Shown: positions 36,265-46,770, numbered from the stretch's first letter. The stretch is DNA of 64,000 bases from Pseudoalteromonas sp. H105 (GCF_001469215.1 NZ_LOFH01000002.1:310001-374000); one strand, 5' to 3'. Notes: generated by a model not told the origin, from the sequence alone. Translations and numbers: made by a program.

Positions 36265-37227
36265 ATGGAAAAGCCCAAGCACCCAGAAAATGAAACTGCT
36301 AGATTAGCAATGCTAAGATCACTTAATCTTTCAGACACTCAACCAGAGGAAAGTTTTGACCGTGTAACACGACTTGCAAAGTACATATTTGATGTACCAA
36401 TTGCATTAATATCGCTGGTTGATGAACAAAGACAATGGTTTAAATCATGCATTGGGTTAAATGTAAATGAAACGCCACGGGAAATTTCATTCTGCGGACA
36501 TACAATTTTGAATGAGAATTCACTCATTGTGAATGACACATTGAATGATTTACGCTTTGAAGATAATCCGTTGGTTACTGGTTACCCTCATATTCGTTTT
36601 TACGCCGGTCACCCCATTACGCTTTCAGGTGGTATTAGTATTGGCACTCTGTGCATTATAGATTCGCAGCCTCGCGAGTTTTCAGCAAAAGATATACAAG
36701 CATTAAAGGATTTAGTACTCGTCACACAACGAGAATTATCAATAATGCGCTTAGCAACTCGTGATGAGCTCACAGATATTCCAAATCGTAGAGGGTTTAA
36801 CTTGCTAGCCGAGCGCTACCTTGATCTATGTATTCGTCAGCAAACCAACGCAATAACAATATTTATTGATCTTGATTCATTGAAATTCATTAATGATCAA
36901 TATGGTCACTCCTCGGGTGATGATGTGTTGCGTACTTTTGCCAGAATTATTGCTCAATCTTGTCGTAAGTCTGATTTGTATGGTCGCTTTGGCGGCGATG
37001 AATTTGTGATCATGCTCACGCAGGTAACCATAAACGAATGCCAGTTATTGATAAAACGCATCGAGGATTTTTTTGCTAACGAGCCTAGGCTCCAATCATA
37101 TATTGAAACGCTCGGTTTTTCATATGGTATTGCTCAGTTTAATCCAAAAAATCCCGTTGAACTTGAGCAATTAATAGAAGCCGCAGACAGTAAAATGTAC
37201 AAATGCAAAATGGCGAAACGCAAATAA
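36265..37227 (+). CDS. GAF-domain diguanylate cyclase
   Basis: About 320 residues from the ATG at 36265 (an in-frame GTG at 36247 lacks a better ribosome site). The N-terminal GAF domain (about 20-150) has the IALISLVDEQRQWFKSCIGL and EISFCGHTIL pattern common in GAF-GGDEF proteins, with a reactive-looking Cys in SFCGHT. The GGDEF domain (about 160-320) has DELTDIPNRRGFN, the active-site GGDEF at about 241, and the RKSD inhibitory site five residues before it. It is cytoplasmic. It should make c-di-GMP in response to a small ligand bound by GAF, identity unknown. Confidence 0.92.
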   Translation: MEKPKHPENETARLAMLRSLNLSDTQPEESFDRVTRLAKYIFDVPIALISLVDEQRQWFKSCIGLNVNETPREISFCGHTILNENSLIVNDTLNDLRFEDNPLVTGYPHIRFYAGHPITLSGGISIGTLCIIDSQPREFSAKDIQALKDLVLVTQRELSIMRLATRDELTDIPNRRGFNLLAERYLDLCIRQQTNAITIFIDLDSLKFINDQYGHSSGDDVLRTFARIIAQSCRKSDLYGRFGGDEFVIMLTQVTINECQLLIKRIEDFFANEPRLQSYIETLGFSYGIAQFNPKNPVELEQLIEAADSKMYKCKMAKRK

Positions 37228-37470
37228 CTGTAAATATATTTATAATTTAGTCGATTTACGCCTTGTCGGTTTTTGAAAATTATTCAAAGCTCCTATCTAT
37301 CATAATTAAATATATTATAAATCTGCTCCTCTTCTATTTTATTTGGTTTGTTGTCCTGAAGTATAAAATATATACGTTAGGATATTCCTTTACATACGAT
37401 GTATTAGCTTGCTCTGAACACCTTGCTTTTGTAAAATCCGTTTATCATTATTCGTCGAACGGACGTTACT

Positions 37471-39375
37471 ATCAAAGAGCTCTTTAGTGCAACAGGACCA
37501 TTAGCGTTATCTTTAGAGGGGTACACACCTCGTCAACCCCAAATAGATATGGCTGTTGCAGTAAGTAAGGCATTACAAAATCGTTCCCAGTTAGTCGTAG
37601 AGGCAGGAACGGGTACAGGTAAGACTTATGCTTACCTTGCTCCAGCTCTTAAGTCTAAGGGTAAAACTATTATTTCAACAGGGACCAAAGCCCTGCAAGA
37701 GCAGCTTTATCATCGTGATTTACCTCAGTTAGTCAAAGCCCTTAAAGCATCGAAAAAAACGGCCCTACTAAAAGGACGCAGTAACTATTTGTGTTCATAC
37801 CGATTGAATCAGCATGTTGCTCATGTACCTACTGATGACTCAGATGTTATGCATCAATTGGCAATGGTGGCAAAGTTTGCAAGCGAAACTCACACAGGAG
37901 ATTTAGCCGATTGTATTGGTATTGAAGAGGATGCAAAAGTTTTACCGTATGTAAGTTCGACGGCAGATAACTGCTTAGGAAAAGAGTGCCCAGATTTTCA
38001 AGCGTGCTACATTCGTAAAGCCAGACTCACCGCGATGGATGCAGATGTTGTGGTTGTTAATCACCATCTCTTTTTTGCTGATATGGCTGTAAAAGACACC
38101 GGTTTTGCAGAACTCATACCCACGGCAGATGCCTATATTTTTGATGAAGCACATCAATTAAGTGAGATTGCTAGCGATTACTTTGGCGAAAGTGTAAGTA
38201 CTAAAAAGCTGGTGGATTTAATCACTGATCTGCGCGCTATATATCGCTCAGATATACCTGATATGTTGCAATTAGGTAAGACGCTCAATAAGTTAGAAAC
38301 GAGTGTTGCTGATCTACGATTACAATTTGGTGTTGATGGTAGCCGAGGTGATTGGCGTCAAATGTTAGCAGATAAAGAGGTGTGTGCGGCATTACACCGG
38401 GTTATTAGTGATTTAGATTTTCTGTATCAAGTACTCAAACATTGTTTAGACCGTAGCGAAAAAATTGAGCATCCATTCGAGCGAACGCTTGCCTTTAAAG
38501 GCCAGTTAGAGCGTGTTTTTGATATTAGCCAAACGGGCTATAGCTATTGGTATGAAACAACCCGTCGCTACCTGACTGTTCACGTTACACCATTAAATGT
38601 GTCTGTAAAGTTTGCACAAATGATGGAAGATACTGGAGCCGGCTTTGTTTTTACCTCAGCAACGTTGTCAGTAGACAATGCGCTAGCGCATTTTAATGCC
38701 AGTTTAGGCTTAAAACCTGCTCAAAGTATGATGGTTGATAGCCCGTTTGATTATTATAATCAAGCATTATTATGTTTACCTCGTTATTTGCCTGAAACAC
38801 ATGCTGCAAACATGCCGCATGCGATAATCAAACTAACATTGAACTTAATAAAAGCTGCCAAAGGCCGATGCTTTGTGTTGTTCACCAGCTATAGAATGAT
38901 GCATTTAGTTGCAGAGGGCTTGAGTGCGCAAATTGATTACCCTATATACATGCAGGGTCAAATGTCTAAACGTATCATATTAGAAAAGTTCACACGCCAT
39001 GGAAATGCGGTCCTATTAGGCACAGCTTCCTTTTGGGAAGGGGTTGACGTTAGAGGCAGTGCGCTAAGTTGTGTTATTATTGACAAGCTTCCTTTTGCGG
39101 CTCCGGACGATCCATTATTACAAGCTAAAATGCAAGATGCACAGCTTCAAGGGCATGATCCATTTGCCTATATTCAGCTGCCACAAGCAGTTATCGCACT
39201 TAAGCAGGGCGTTGGCAGGCTTATACGAGATAATCGTGATAAGGGTGTTTTAGTAATATGTGATAATCGTTTAGTAACTCGTCAATATGGGCAAGTATTT
39301 TTGAAAAGCCTACCGCCAATGCGCCGAACTCGCAGCATTGAACAAGCGAGTAAATTTTTAGAACAGATAACTTAG
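37471..39375 (+). CDS. yoaA: ATP-dependent DNA helicase YoaA (XPD/DinG family)
   Basis: A superfamily 2 iron-sulphur helicase linked to DNA repair and to the polymerase III chi subunit in E. coli. It has Walker A EAGTGTGKTYAY, four cysteines for the 4Fe-4S cluster (YLCSYR, NCLGKEC, QACYIR), DEAH box FDEAHQL and GVGRLIRD near the end. The first in-frame ATG is at 37549, but that would remove the conserved TPRQPQ Q-motif, which reads openly upstream. No ATG, GTG or TTG exists between the stop at 37432 and 37549. The ATC at 37471 has GGA seven bases before it and aligns with the E. coli start, so I infer a rare start codon there. Confidence 0.88.
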   Translation: MKELFSATGPLALSLEGYTPRQPQIDMAVAVSKALQNRSQLVVEAGTGTGKTYAYLAPALKSKGKTIISTGTKALQEQLYHRDLPQLVKALKASKKTALLKGRSNYLCSYRLNQHVAHVPTDDSDVMHQLAMVAKFASETHTGDLADCIGIEEDAKVLPYVSSTADNCLGKECPDFQACYIRKARLTAMDADVVVVNHHLFFADMAVKDTGFAELIPTADAYIFDEAHQLSEIASDYFGESVSTKKLVDLITDLRAIYRSDIPDMLQLGKTLNKLETSVADLRLQFGVDGSRGDWRQMLADKEVCAALHRVISDLDFLYQVLKHCLDRSEKIEHPFERTLAFKGQLERVFDISQTGYSYWYETTRRYLTVHVTPLNVSVKFAQMMEDTGAGFVFTSATLSVDNALAHFNASLGLKPAQSMMVDSPFDYYNQALLCLPRYLPETHAANMPHAIIKLTLNLIKAAKGRCFVLFTSYRMMHLVAEGLSAQIDYPIYMQGQMSKRIILEKFTRHGNAVLLGTASFWEGVDVRGSALSCVIIDKLPFAAPDDPLLQAKMQDAQLQGHDPFAYIQLPQAVIALKQGVGRLIRDNRDKGVLVICDNRLVTRQYGQVFLKSLPPMRRTRSIEQASKFLEQIT

Positions 39376-39388
39376 AGATTGTGATTAA

Positions 39389-40099
39389 ATGAGTAAATCA
39401 AATAATAAAGCAGATGTTAATTTTTTAGCGCTCGATGCATCTACAGAGGCGCTCTCTATAGTGTTAAGTGTCGATGGTGTTGTTTTTCATCATTTTGAAG
39501 AATGCCCACAGCAGCATAGCCAAAAAATATTGCCGTTAATAGACTCACTACTAGCAAAAGCAAATTGTAGCCTTAAGGATCTTGATGTCATTGGTTTTGG
39601 ACAAGGGCCAGGTAGTTTCACCGGCGTACGGATCAGTGTCGCCATAGCTCAGGGTTTAGCATACGCCTGTAAATTACCATTAGTAGGGGTTTCAACACTG
39701 CAAATGATGGCACAACAGGCTTATGAAGATACGGGTGAAAAAGTGGTATTGAGTGCAATTGATGCGCGCATGGGTGAAATATATTTTGCACACTACGCGT
39801 TAGATGATAACAACGTGATGAAGCTAGTGGGTGAGGAGCAGGTTTTAAAGCCAGAACAGTTATCACTCGACGGTTTGCAAGGTATTGCAGTTGGGACAGG
39901 CTGGCAAACATACCCTGAGACATTAGAAAATTCCATGCACATTACACGTAGTTCAACCATTACATTGCCAGATGCATTGTTTATGTCAGCCTCTACAGTG
40001 AACAATTTTAAAATAGGGAATACGGTTGAGGCATCGCAAGCACAGCCTAAGTATGTAAGGGATACAGTTACTTGGAAAAAACTTCCCGGTAGAGAGTAA
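39389..40099 (+). CDS. tsaB: tRNA threonylcarbamoyladenosine synthesis protein TsaB
   Basis: A 236-residue ASKHA-fold protein of the TsaB/YeaZ family with NFLALDASTEALSIVL at the N-terminus, the HSQKILPLIDSLL helix and GQGPGSFTGVRISVAIAQGLAYA. TsaB forms a complex with TsaD and TsaE that adds the threonylcarbamoyl group to A37 of tRNAs. It follows yoaA by 13 bases; the yoaA-tsaB pairing is conserved in gammaproteobacteria. Confidence 0.96.
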   Translation: MSKSNNKADVNFLALDASTEALSIVLSVDGVVFHHFEECPQQHSQKILPLIDSLLAKANCSLKDLDVIGFGQGPGSFTGVRISVAIAQGLAYACKLPLVGVSTLQMMAQQAYEDTGEKVVLSAIDARMGEIYFAHYALDDNNVMKLVGEEQVLKPEQLSLDGLQGIAVGTGWQTYPETLENSMHITRSSTITLPDALFMSASTVNNFKIGNTVEASQAQPKYVRDTVTWKKLPGRE

Positions 40100-40226
40100 T
40101 AACCCAATTTACTTTCTTTGCCTCAATAATTGTGTTTTCTTATTGGGGCAGCGAGCTTACTAACATACTTGCAAGGATGGTAATTTTGGCACATAATTAC
40201 TGTATGATGATGACTTAGAGATAGCT

Positions 40227-40559
40227 GTGACTTTACCAATCGGCTCAGGTTTTTTTACTGGGGATATACCCGGTAGAATTACGTCAAAACAGAACGTTGT
40301 TAATAGACCTCAAGGTTTATTAGAGCAATCTGCTGCCATCGATAAAAAGACAGAATTTGTAAAATCAAGCCAAGCAGGCATCGAGCTTGCTAATCAATTT
40401 CAGTTAAATAGTGGTAAGGCCTTACCAGAATATCAACAAACAATTTATGATCAACCATCACCCAAAGTCAGCAAAGCCATTTCAACTTATACAGAGTTTG
40501 CAAACCTTGAACGTCGAGCTGAAGTGCAAAACCTTATCGGTGTGGATATATACGCATAA
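40227..40559 (+). CDS. Conserved-looking small protein of unknown function
   Basis: A 110-residue frame from a GTG at 40227 (AGAGATAGCT upstream). It has no signal peptide or membrane segment. The sequence is Gln/Ser-rich and looks partly disordered, ending RRAEVQNLIGVDIYA, a helical tail. I do not recognise a family. It stands alone 127 bases after tsaB and 170 bases before the EIIC-EAL gene. Confidence 0.6.
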   Translation: MTLPIGSGFFTGDIPGRITSKQNVVNRPQGLLEQSAAIDKKTEFVKSSQAGIELANQFQLNSGKALPEYQQTIYDQPSPKVSKAISTYTEFANLERRAEVQNLIGVDIYA

Positions 40560-40729
40560 TTTTATATAAAATCCTTATTACTGAATAAAACGGCATTAAA
40601 TCCTACAAATGAGCACCCTTGTAAATGCAAGGTTAAATAACGTTAATATTATTCATTTTAATGTCTTGGTTTTTTGTTGTCATATTTCCTTAATTAGGTA
40701 TTGTAGATAAAAAATAATAAGATTTTATC

Positions 40730-42751
40730 GTGCTGTTTTCTAAAATTTTTCATCAATTTAATCAAAGTGCAGTAAAGGTTTCCTCAAATACTGTAATATT
40801 ATCACTGCGAGAAGGTTATATCGCACTGATTCCATTTTTCATTGTTGCGTCCGTTATCACTTTACTAAACCAGTGGTTTAACTTAGCAGATAAAGGTGGA
40901 GATCATGCTTATCTAAATAATTTCAATCAAATGATTTGGGCACTTCTACCCCTTATTACACTTATTTCTTTTAGTTACTACCTATCAAAAAATTTACGCT
41001 TACATACTATTGCTGGTCCTATTTTAGTCCTTACATGTTTTTCTGTTAGTACGGGCTACATAACGACAGAAGGTGCAAAAGTATTGGTAAATAATCGTTC
41101 AGGTGTTTTGTATTCAATTTTAATGCCGATTTTTTGTTGCTATTTATTGAAGTACTTCTCATCTTTTAATGGACTTAAAATTGTCGGTATAAGCACCATC
41201 AGCCTATTTTTAAGAAAGCATCTAAACTTAATATTTCCTTATTTATTGGTCAGTATCATTACCTTAATGTTAATTCCTTTTATTTCTAATATAGGGGATA
41301 CTTCACTTACGTATGTTGTTGATTCAAATCATCAAGCTTCATTGTTCGATAAATTGACCTTACAAATGATCAGCGCTCACCTACTTTGGTTTGTGGGTAT
41401 CCACGGCGATAATGCCTATCATATATTAGCGCCAATAGCGTACACGAATTACGATGTATTCGATGGCTTAAGTAGTTATAATTTTTTTAGTATCTTTGTT
41501 TTATTTGGTGGAACAGGTTGCCTATGGGGATTAATTATTGCTTGTTTTATAATTAAAGATGCTGAGCATGAGAAAAGAATTGCACGAATCTCTATGCCAC
41601 TTGCAGTTTTTAATATTAGTGAAGTTATGGTTTATGCTCTACCCATTGTATTTAATCCTTACTTCTTAGTGCCATTTTTACTTACGCCGATCCTTAATGG
41701 TCTTATTTCATTTTCGTTAATTGATAGTGGTTTATTAATTTTAAACACAAGTGAGCAAATTCCGTGGTTTACACCCGTGATTCTAAGCGGGTGGATGGCA
41801 ACACATAGTTGGACAGGTGTTGCTTTACAGATAGGGCTTATTTTACTTAATGTGATTGTTTATCTTCCGTTTGTTTTAGCCAATAAACGCCATAACATTA
41901 CAGGAAAGGCGCTAGATATGTTGGTTAAACGTTACAGCGCAGGTGAGGGCATCGAGGGGCAATCGGAACATTCCTTTGCGCGTTCACATTCTCTTAGTCA
42001 AATAGAACAATATAGTTTGAAGTCAGTAACTGATGCGCTAAATACAGGCGCATTATCATTATATTACCAGCCAAAAATAGATCCGAAGACACATAAAGTA
42101 GTTGGTTTTGAAGCCTTACTTAGGTTAATTCAAGCTGATGGAAAAGTGGTTGGACCTTGGTTTTTAGAGACCCTAGAACAACATAAATTAATGCATATTA
42201 TCGATGATTTTGTTATTGACCAACTTGAAGTTGATTTGAGTAATTTTGCTGCACAAGGATTTAAGCCAAATATTAGTTTTAATATTTCGCCTCAAAATCT
42301 TTTAGCTGGTGGCTATAAACGAGTTGTAAATGCGTTCGCTCGATTTCCAAATCAAGTTGAAGTTGAAATCCTTGAATCCAGCTATATTGAAGACTTTGAA
42401 GCAACAGTAAAGCTTGTAGATTATTTAAATTCACATAATATTAAATGCGCAATGGATGATTTTGGCACGGGGTATTCATGTTTGTCCGTTTTGTCTAAAC
42501 TTAATGTGAATACTATAAAATTAGATAGGAGCTTGTTACCTAATGGTGACAACCAGAAGTCGGTTGTATTGTACCAACATTTAGCGAAAATCTGTGAAGA
42601 GCTTGGGTTTAATATTGTTGCAGAAGGGGTTGAAAATGAGCTGCATGAAAGTGTGGTTAAAAAAGCCCAGATACAATCTGCACAGGGCTTTTTATACAAC
42701 AAAGCGCTGCCATTCAATGTGGCAATGGCTTTACTGAGTCCAAAGGGTTAA
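40730..42751 (+). CDS. PTS EIIC-like membrane domain fused to an EAL c-di-GMP phosphodiesterase
   Basis: A 673-residue protein starting at a GTG. Residues 1 to about 385 hold about ten membrane helices of the lactose/cellobiose-type PTS EIIC fold (ISAHLLWFVGIHGDN, and VFNISEVMVYALPIVFNPY matching the usual NEP-type motif). Residues about 430-673 form an EAL domain with all catalytic motifs: FEALLRL, NISPQNL, EILESSY, DDFGTGYS, IKLDRSL, AEGVE. It should hydrolyse c-di-GMP. No IIA or IIB domain or gene is present, so the EIIC part probably serves as a sugar sensor or localisation module rather than a transporter. It ends overlapping the convergent alkaline phosphatase stop. Confidence 0.9.
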   Translation: MLFSKIFHQFNQSAVKVSSNTVILSLREGYIALIPFFIVASVITLLNQWFNLADKGGDHAYLNNFNQMIWALLPLITLISFSYYLSKNLRLHTIAGPILVLTCFSVSTGYITTEGAKVLVNNRSGVLYSILMPIFCCYLLKYFSSFNGLKIVGISTISLFLRKHLNLIFPYLLVSIITLMLIPFISNIGDTSLTYVVDSNHQASLFDKLTLQMISAHLLWFVGIHGDNAYHILAPIAYTNYDVFDGLSSYNFFSIFVLFGGTGCLWGLIIACFIIKDAEHEKRIARISMPLAVFNISEVMVYALPIVFNPYFLVPFLLTPILNGLISFSLIDSGLLILNTSEQIPWFTPVILSGWMATHSWTGVALQIGLILLNVIVYLPFVLANKRHNITGKALDMLVKRYSAGEGIEGQSEHSFARSHSLSQIEQYSLKSVTDALNTGALSLYYQPKIDPKTHKVVGFEALLRLIQADGKVVGPWFLETLEQHKLMHIIDDFVIDQLEVDLSNFAAQGFKPNISFNISPQNLLAGGYKRVVNAFARFPNQVEVEILESSYIEDFEATVKLVDYLNSHNIKCAMDDFGTGYSCLSVLSKLNVNTIKLDRSLLPNGDNQKSVVLYQHLAKICEELGFNIVAEGVENELHESVVKKAQIQSAQGFLYNKALPFNVAMALLSPKG

Positions 42752-44037
42752 TTTTTTTCGATGTAACCAATAAGCTTTTCTGCAATGTCAGTATTATCCA
42801 TTGAACCAACAAAGTTATTTGCGCCTTTACCATAAGCAAATATTTGCACATCTACCGCAGTGTGTCCGCCAGTGGTCCAGCCCGTAAAACTCGCTTTGCT
42901 AATAATGTCTTTTACGGCAAGGTTTAATGGTTTTTCCCCCATCTTTTTGGCTTGTTCTAATATTATTTTGTTTTCGGGGGTAAAGTCTATGCCTGTATTT
43001 GCTTCCCAAACAGGCTGAAGGTCTGACGCATCTTGCAGTAATGTTGTCAGTTTACCGGCGGTTGCTTTGACCCCCTTAATGACCTCAGTTTCCCACTTAT
43101 ATTGCCCGTGTGCACCTAGCGTTAATCCACCTGTTGAGTGATCAGCTGTTACAACTAGCAATGTATCAGGGTTGTTATCAATGTACGTTTTCGCCAGCTC
43201 GATTGATTTGGCAAAATCATCCATTTCAGCCATTGCACAGGCAATATCATTGGCATGACCACACCAATCAATTTGGCTGCCTTCAATCATCACGAAAAAA
43301 CCATTGTTTTTCTTGTTATCGAGTAAACTTAGGGCCTTGTTTGTCATTTTTGCTAAGCGAGTTGGGTTTTCATCAAGTGCAAAGGGCATACCTGTTGGTG
43401 CATATAAACCTATTGCCGGTATTTGCTTAATATTATTCAATTCACTTAATTTATCACTGTACTGATAGCCCGCAGCTTGGAACTCTGCAACTAAATTACG
43501 ATCGTCACGAATATAATACTTAGTGCCACCCCCTAACATTAGATCAACGGGTAACTTACCGGCAATTTTATTATCAATATAATCATCTGCAATTTCGTCA
43601 TAATTACGGCGAGATTCATTGTGAGATGCAAAGCTAGCGGGCGTTGCATGGTTGATTTGAGAAGTAGCCACTAAAGCCGTAATCATGCCTTTTTCTTTGG
43701 CCATTTCAAGCATGGTTTTAAGCGGTTTTTTATTCGTATCGACCGCAATGGCCCCATTATAACTTTTATGACCAGAACTTAATGCTGTTGCACTTGCTGC
43801 GCTGTCTGTAACAACAGTGTGATCATCAGGGTAGGTGTGCGCCATGCCCGTGAGAATAGAATCAAATACAGTTTTTTCAATTTCTTTTGTTGCAGGGTCA
43901 TCTTTATAATAACGATAAGCGGTTGTGTAAGCCGGCCCCATACCATCGCCAATCATATAGATGATGTTTTTAGGTGTTTCTTCAGCGTAGGCTGCACTTG
44001 AACATAGTAACGCCAATAGGCTTATTTGTTTTTTCAT
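42748..44037 (-). CDS. Exported alkaline phosphatase (PhoA family)
   Basis: A 429-residue periplasmic enzyme with a signal peptide (ISLLALLCSSAAYA). IIYMIGDGMG supplies the first metal Asp, Ser79 in VVTDSAASATAL is the phosphorylated nucleophile, and MIEGSQIDWCGHAND, VVTADHSTGGLT and GWTTGGHTAVDV complete the zinc and magnesium sites. It releases phosphate from monoesters, usually under phosphate limitation. No clear PHO box was searched for. It lies alone and divergent from the alpha/beta hydrolase gene. Confidence 0.95.
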   Translation of the reverse strand: MKKQISLLALLCSSAAYAEETPKNIIYMIGDGMGPAYTTAYRYYKDDPATKEIEKTVFDSILTGMAHTYPDDHTVVTDSAASATALSSGHKSYNGAIAVDTNKKPLKTMLEMAKEKGMITALVATSQINHATPASFASHNESRRNYDEIADDYIDNKIAGKLPVDLMLGGGTKYYIRDDRNLVAEFQAAGYQYSDKLSELNNIKQIPAIGLYAPTGMPFALDENPTRLAKMTNKALSLLDNKKNNGFFVMIEGSQIDWCGHANDIACAMAEMDDFAKSIELAKTYIDNNPDTLLVVTADHSTGGLTLGAHGQYKWETEVIKGVKATAGKLTTLLQDASDLQPVWEANTGIDFTPENKIILEQAKKMGEKPLNLAVKDIISKASFTGWTTGGHTAVDVQIFAYGKGANNFVGSMDNTDIAEKLIGYIEKN

Positions 44038-44137
44038 TTTTGTACCCTATTCATTATGTGGTGTTATTGTATACCCAATGTATATTAATTAAATGTCTTT
44101 TTCGCTGAACATACTTAAAATAAAGAGGAATAACATA

Positions 44138-44989
44138 GTGCAATCATTTTCAATTCACAGTGGCAAATTAACATTGCGTGGCCTAACCTATGGCGAAGGG
44201 ACTGAAATTGTTATTGCACTTCATGGTTGGTTGGATAACTGTAATAGCTTTTCACCCATGCTTGAAAACGCAAAACTGAATGAAAAATGGTACTGTGTAG
44301 ATTTTCCAGGACATGGCTTATCTGACTGGAGAAGTGACGACGCGCACTACTATTTTGTAGATTATGTTGATGATGTTTTTAATTTGATAAATCAAATTGG
44401 TGCAGAAAAGGTGCATTTAGTGGGTCATTCGATGGGGGCCATGGTTGCGGGGCTTTTTGCGAGTTGTTTTCCCAATCAAGTAAAGTCAGTGACGATGATT
44501 GAAGGGTTTGGTGTGATAACCACACCCAGCGAAGATGTCGTAAAACAACTTAGACAGGCTATTTTAAAGCGCTATGAGCTTAAAAATCGGGCTACAAAGC
44601 TATACAAATCTAAAGAACACGTATTTAAGGCGAGGGCTTTATCAACTGATTTGCCACCACGGTTAATTGCGCTTTTAATGAACAGAAATTTATCTCTTAC
44701 AAGTCAAGGTATTAAGCTAACAACGGATCCAAAGCTTAAAAATCATTCAGGATTTAGGTTTGACGAACAACAATGTATAGCAGTAATAAGTGAAATAAAT
44801 GTACCTTGCCAGTTAATAATAGGAGAAAATGGATACCCTTTTGTTAAGGAGAATCTTGAGAAGTATGATCGATATTTCAATGGGTTAGATGTTATCTCTG
44901 TAGAGGGAGGGCATCACTGCCATATGCAAAGTTCCCAGCAGTGCTTATTGCAAGTTCAAGGGTTTATGCAGCAAAATGGTGCATGTTAA
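44138..44989 (+). CDS. Alpha/beta hydrolase
   Basis: A hydrolase of about 283 residues with the fold's landmarks: oxyanion loop ALHGWLDNC, the nucleophile elbow GHSMGAMVAGL, and a late His (EGGHHCHMQ). I prefer the GTG at 44138 because GAGGAA lies ten bases upstream; the longer ATG start at 44093 has no ribosome site. The closest type is the small esterase/hydrolase often found beside fadD in Alteromonadales and Shewanella. The substrate is unknown; an ester or thioester is plausible given its position 120 bases before fadD. Confidence 0.88.
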   Translation: MQSFSIHSGKLTLRGLTYGEGTEIVIALHGWLDNCNSFSPMLENAKLNEKWYCVDFPGHGLSDWRSDDAHYYFVDYVDDVFNLINQIGAEKVHLVGHSMGAMVAGLFASCFPNQVKSVTMIEGFGVITTPSEDVVKQLRQAILKRYELKNRATKLYKSKEHVFKARALSTDLPPRLIALLMNRNLSLTSQGIKLTTDPKLKNHSGFRFDEQQCIAVISEINVPCQLIIGENGYPFVKENLEKYDRYFNGLDVISVEGGHHCHMQSSQQCLLQVQGFMQQNGAC

Positions 44990-45109
44990 TTGTATATCTG
45001 CCCCAAATGTGGGATTATTTACTCATTAGAGTATTTGCTCAATTGTTAAAGTGCCTTACTTAGTTTAAGGTTTAATAAAAATAAATTATAAACAGAACAG
45101 GAGCTAAGA

Positions 45110-46762
45110 GTGGAAAAGATCTGGCTTAAGCGCTACCCAGAAGGTATGCCTGAAACTATCGACCCTGAACACTACAACTCGTTATTAGAAGTATTTGAGA
45201 AAAGCTTCTCGGATTATAAAGACTTACCTGCTTTTACAAATATGGGTAAGACACTAAGTTATGATGAAATAGACACAGCAACTAAACGCGTTGCTTCGTA
45301 TATTCAAAATGATTTAGGCCTTAAAAAAGGCGCTAAAGTTGCGGTGATGATGCCTAATCTATTACAAACACCTATCACTATTTTAGGTGTTTTACGTGCT
45401 GGCTGTGTTGTCGTTAACGTTAACCCGCTTTACACCGTACGTGAGCTTGAACATCAGTTAAACGACTCAGAATCGGAAGCTATTTTCATACTTGCAAACT
45501 TTGCAGATACATTAGAAAAATGTCTGCATAAAACTAACGTAAAACATATTGTTGTTACTCAAGTGGGTGACATGGTGGGTGGGCTCAAAAAGCACATTGT
45601 TAATTTAGTTGTCAAGCACGTTAAAAAAATGGTTCCAGCCTATAACTTGCCAAATCCGATTAAGTTTTCACAGGTTTTAAAAGGTGATGAAAGCCGCTAT
45701 ACAAAACCAGATGTTAATCTGACTGACTTAGCTTTTCTTCAATACACCGGTGGCACAACTGGTGTATCCAAAGGGGCAATGCTAAGCCATGGCAATATGG
45801 TCGGTAACCTTGAGCAGGTTTCAGGTTGCCTAGATAAAGTGTTAACTCGTGGACAAGAAGTTGTCGTAACGGCTTTACCGCTTTATCATATTTTTGCCCT
45901 CACAGCTAACTGCTTAACGTTTATGAAGTATGGCGGGTTAAACTTACTAATAACTAACCCTCGTGATATGCCTGGTTTCGTTAAAGAACTTAGTCAGCAT
46001 AAATTTACTGCCATCACGGGTGTTAATACGTTATTTAATGGCTTGTTAAATACACCCGGTTTTTCAGACTTAGACTTCAGCCATCTTAAAATGTCCCTTG
46101 GTGGGGGAATGGCTGTTCAACGTCCTGTTGCTGAGAAGTGGCAAAAAGTGACTAATTCTAAGCTAATGGAAGGCTATGGCCTGACAGAATGTGCGCCACT
46201 CGTTACAATCAGCCCATATGACTTAGATGCATATAATGGCTCTATTGGCTTACCTGCACCGAGCACAGAACTTAAGCTAGTTTTAGATAACGGCGAAGAG
46301 GCCGCAAAAGGCGAACCAGGTGAGTTATGGGTTAAAGGCCCACAGGTCATGTTAGGTTATTATAATCGTCCAGATGCGACAGCTGAGTGTTTAAAAGATG
46401 GCTGGTTTGCAACCGGTGATATTGCAACATATGATGATGAAGGTTTTTTCTACATTGTTGACCGTAAAAAAGACATGATTATAGTGTCCGGTTTTAATGT
46501 TTTCCCGAACGAGATAGAAGAAGTTGTTGCAATGCATGAGGGCGTACTTGAATGTGCGGCTATAGGCATACCGCATGATATCAGTGGCGAACAAGTTAAA
46601 GTTTTTATTGTTAAAAAAGACCCTTCTTTAACTGAAAAAGATATAATAAAGCACTGTCGTGATAATTTAACTAACTACAAGGTTCCTAAACTCGTTGAGT
46701 TTAAGGATGAGTTGCCTAAAACAAACGTTGGCAAAATACTCAGAAGAGCTTTGAAAGATTAG
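45110..46762 (+). CDS. fadD: Long-chain-fatty-acid-CoA ligase FadD
   Basis: A 550-residue ANL-superfamily enzyme. It has the AMP-binding P-loop [16 protein letters not shown], the acyl-site [10 protein letters not shown], and C-terminal [26 protein letters not shown] with [10 protein letters not shown] and the catalytic Lys near the end ([11 protein letters not shown]). It activates exogenous fatty acids for beta-oxidation. The start is a GTG preceded by AGGAGCTAAGA. Length and the adjacent rnd match E. coli FadD. A terminator follows directly. Confidence 0.95.
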   Translation: MEKIWLKRYPEGMPETIDPEHYNSLLEVFEKSFSDYKDLPAFTNMGKTLSYDEIDTATKRVASYIQNDLGLKKGAKVAVMMPNLLQTPITILGVLRAGCVVVNVNPLYTVRELEHQLNDSESEAIFILANFADTLEKCLHKTNVKHIVVTQVGDMVGGLKKHIVNLVVKHVKKMVPAYNLPNPIKFSQVLKGDESRYTKPDVNLTDLAFLQYTGGTTGVSKGAMLSHGNMVGNLEQVSGCLDKVLTRGQEVVVTALPLYHIFALTANCLTFMKYGGLNLLITNPRDMPGFVKELSQHKFTAITGVNTLFNGLLNTPGFSDLDFSHLKMSLGGGMAVQRPVAEKWQKVTNSKLMEGYGLTECAPLVTISPYDLDAYNGSIGLPAPSTELKLVLDNGEEAAKGEPGELWVKGPQVMLGYYNRPDATAECLKDGWFATGDIATYDDEGFFYIVDRKKDMIIVSGFNVFPNEIEEVVAMHEGVLECAAIGIPHDISGEQVKVFIVKKDPSLTEKDIIKHCRDNLTNYKVPKLVEFKDELPKTNVGKILRRALKD

Positions 46763-46770
46763 CAACTATA

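Noticed and set aside
37263..37487. 74-codon frame with a hydrophobic stretch before yoaA
   Set aside because: It starts at a TTG without a ribosome site, has AT-driven Ile/Leu/Tyr composition, and overlaps the conserved yoaA N-terminus in another frame.
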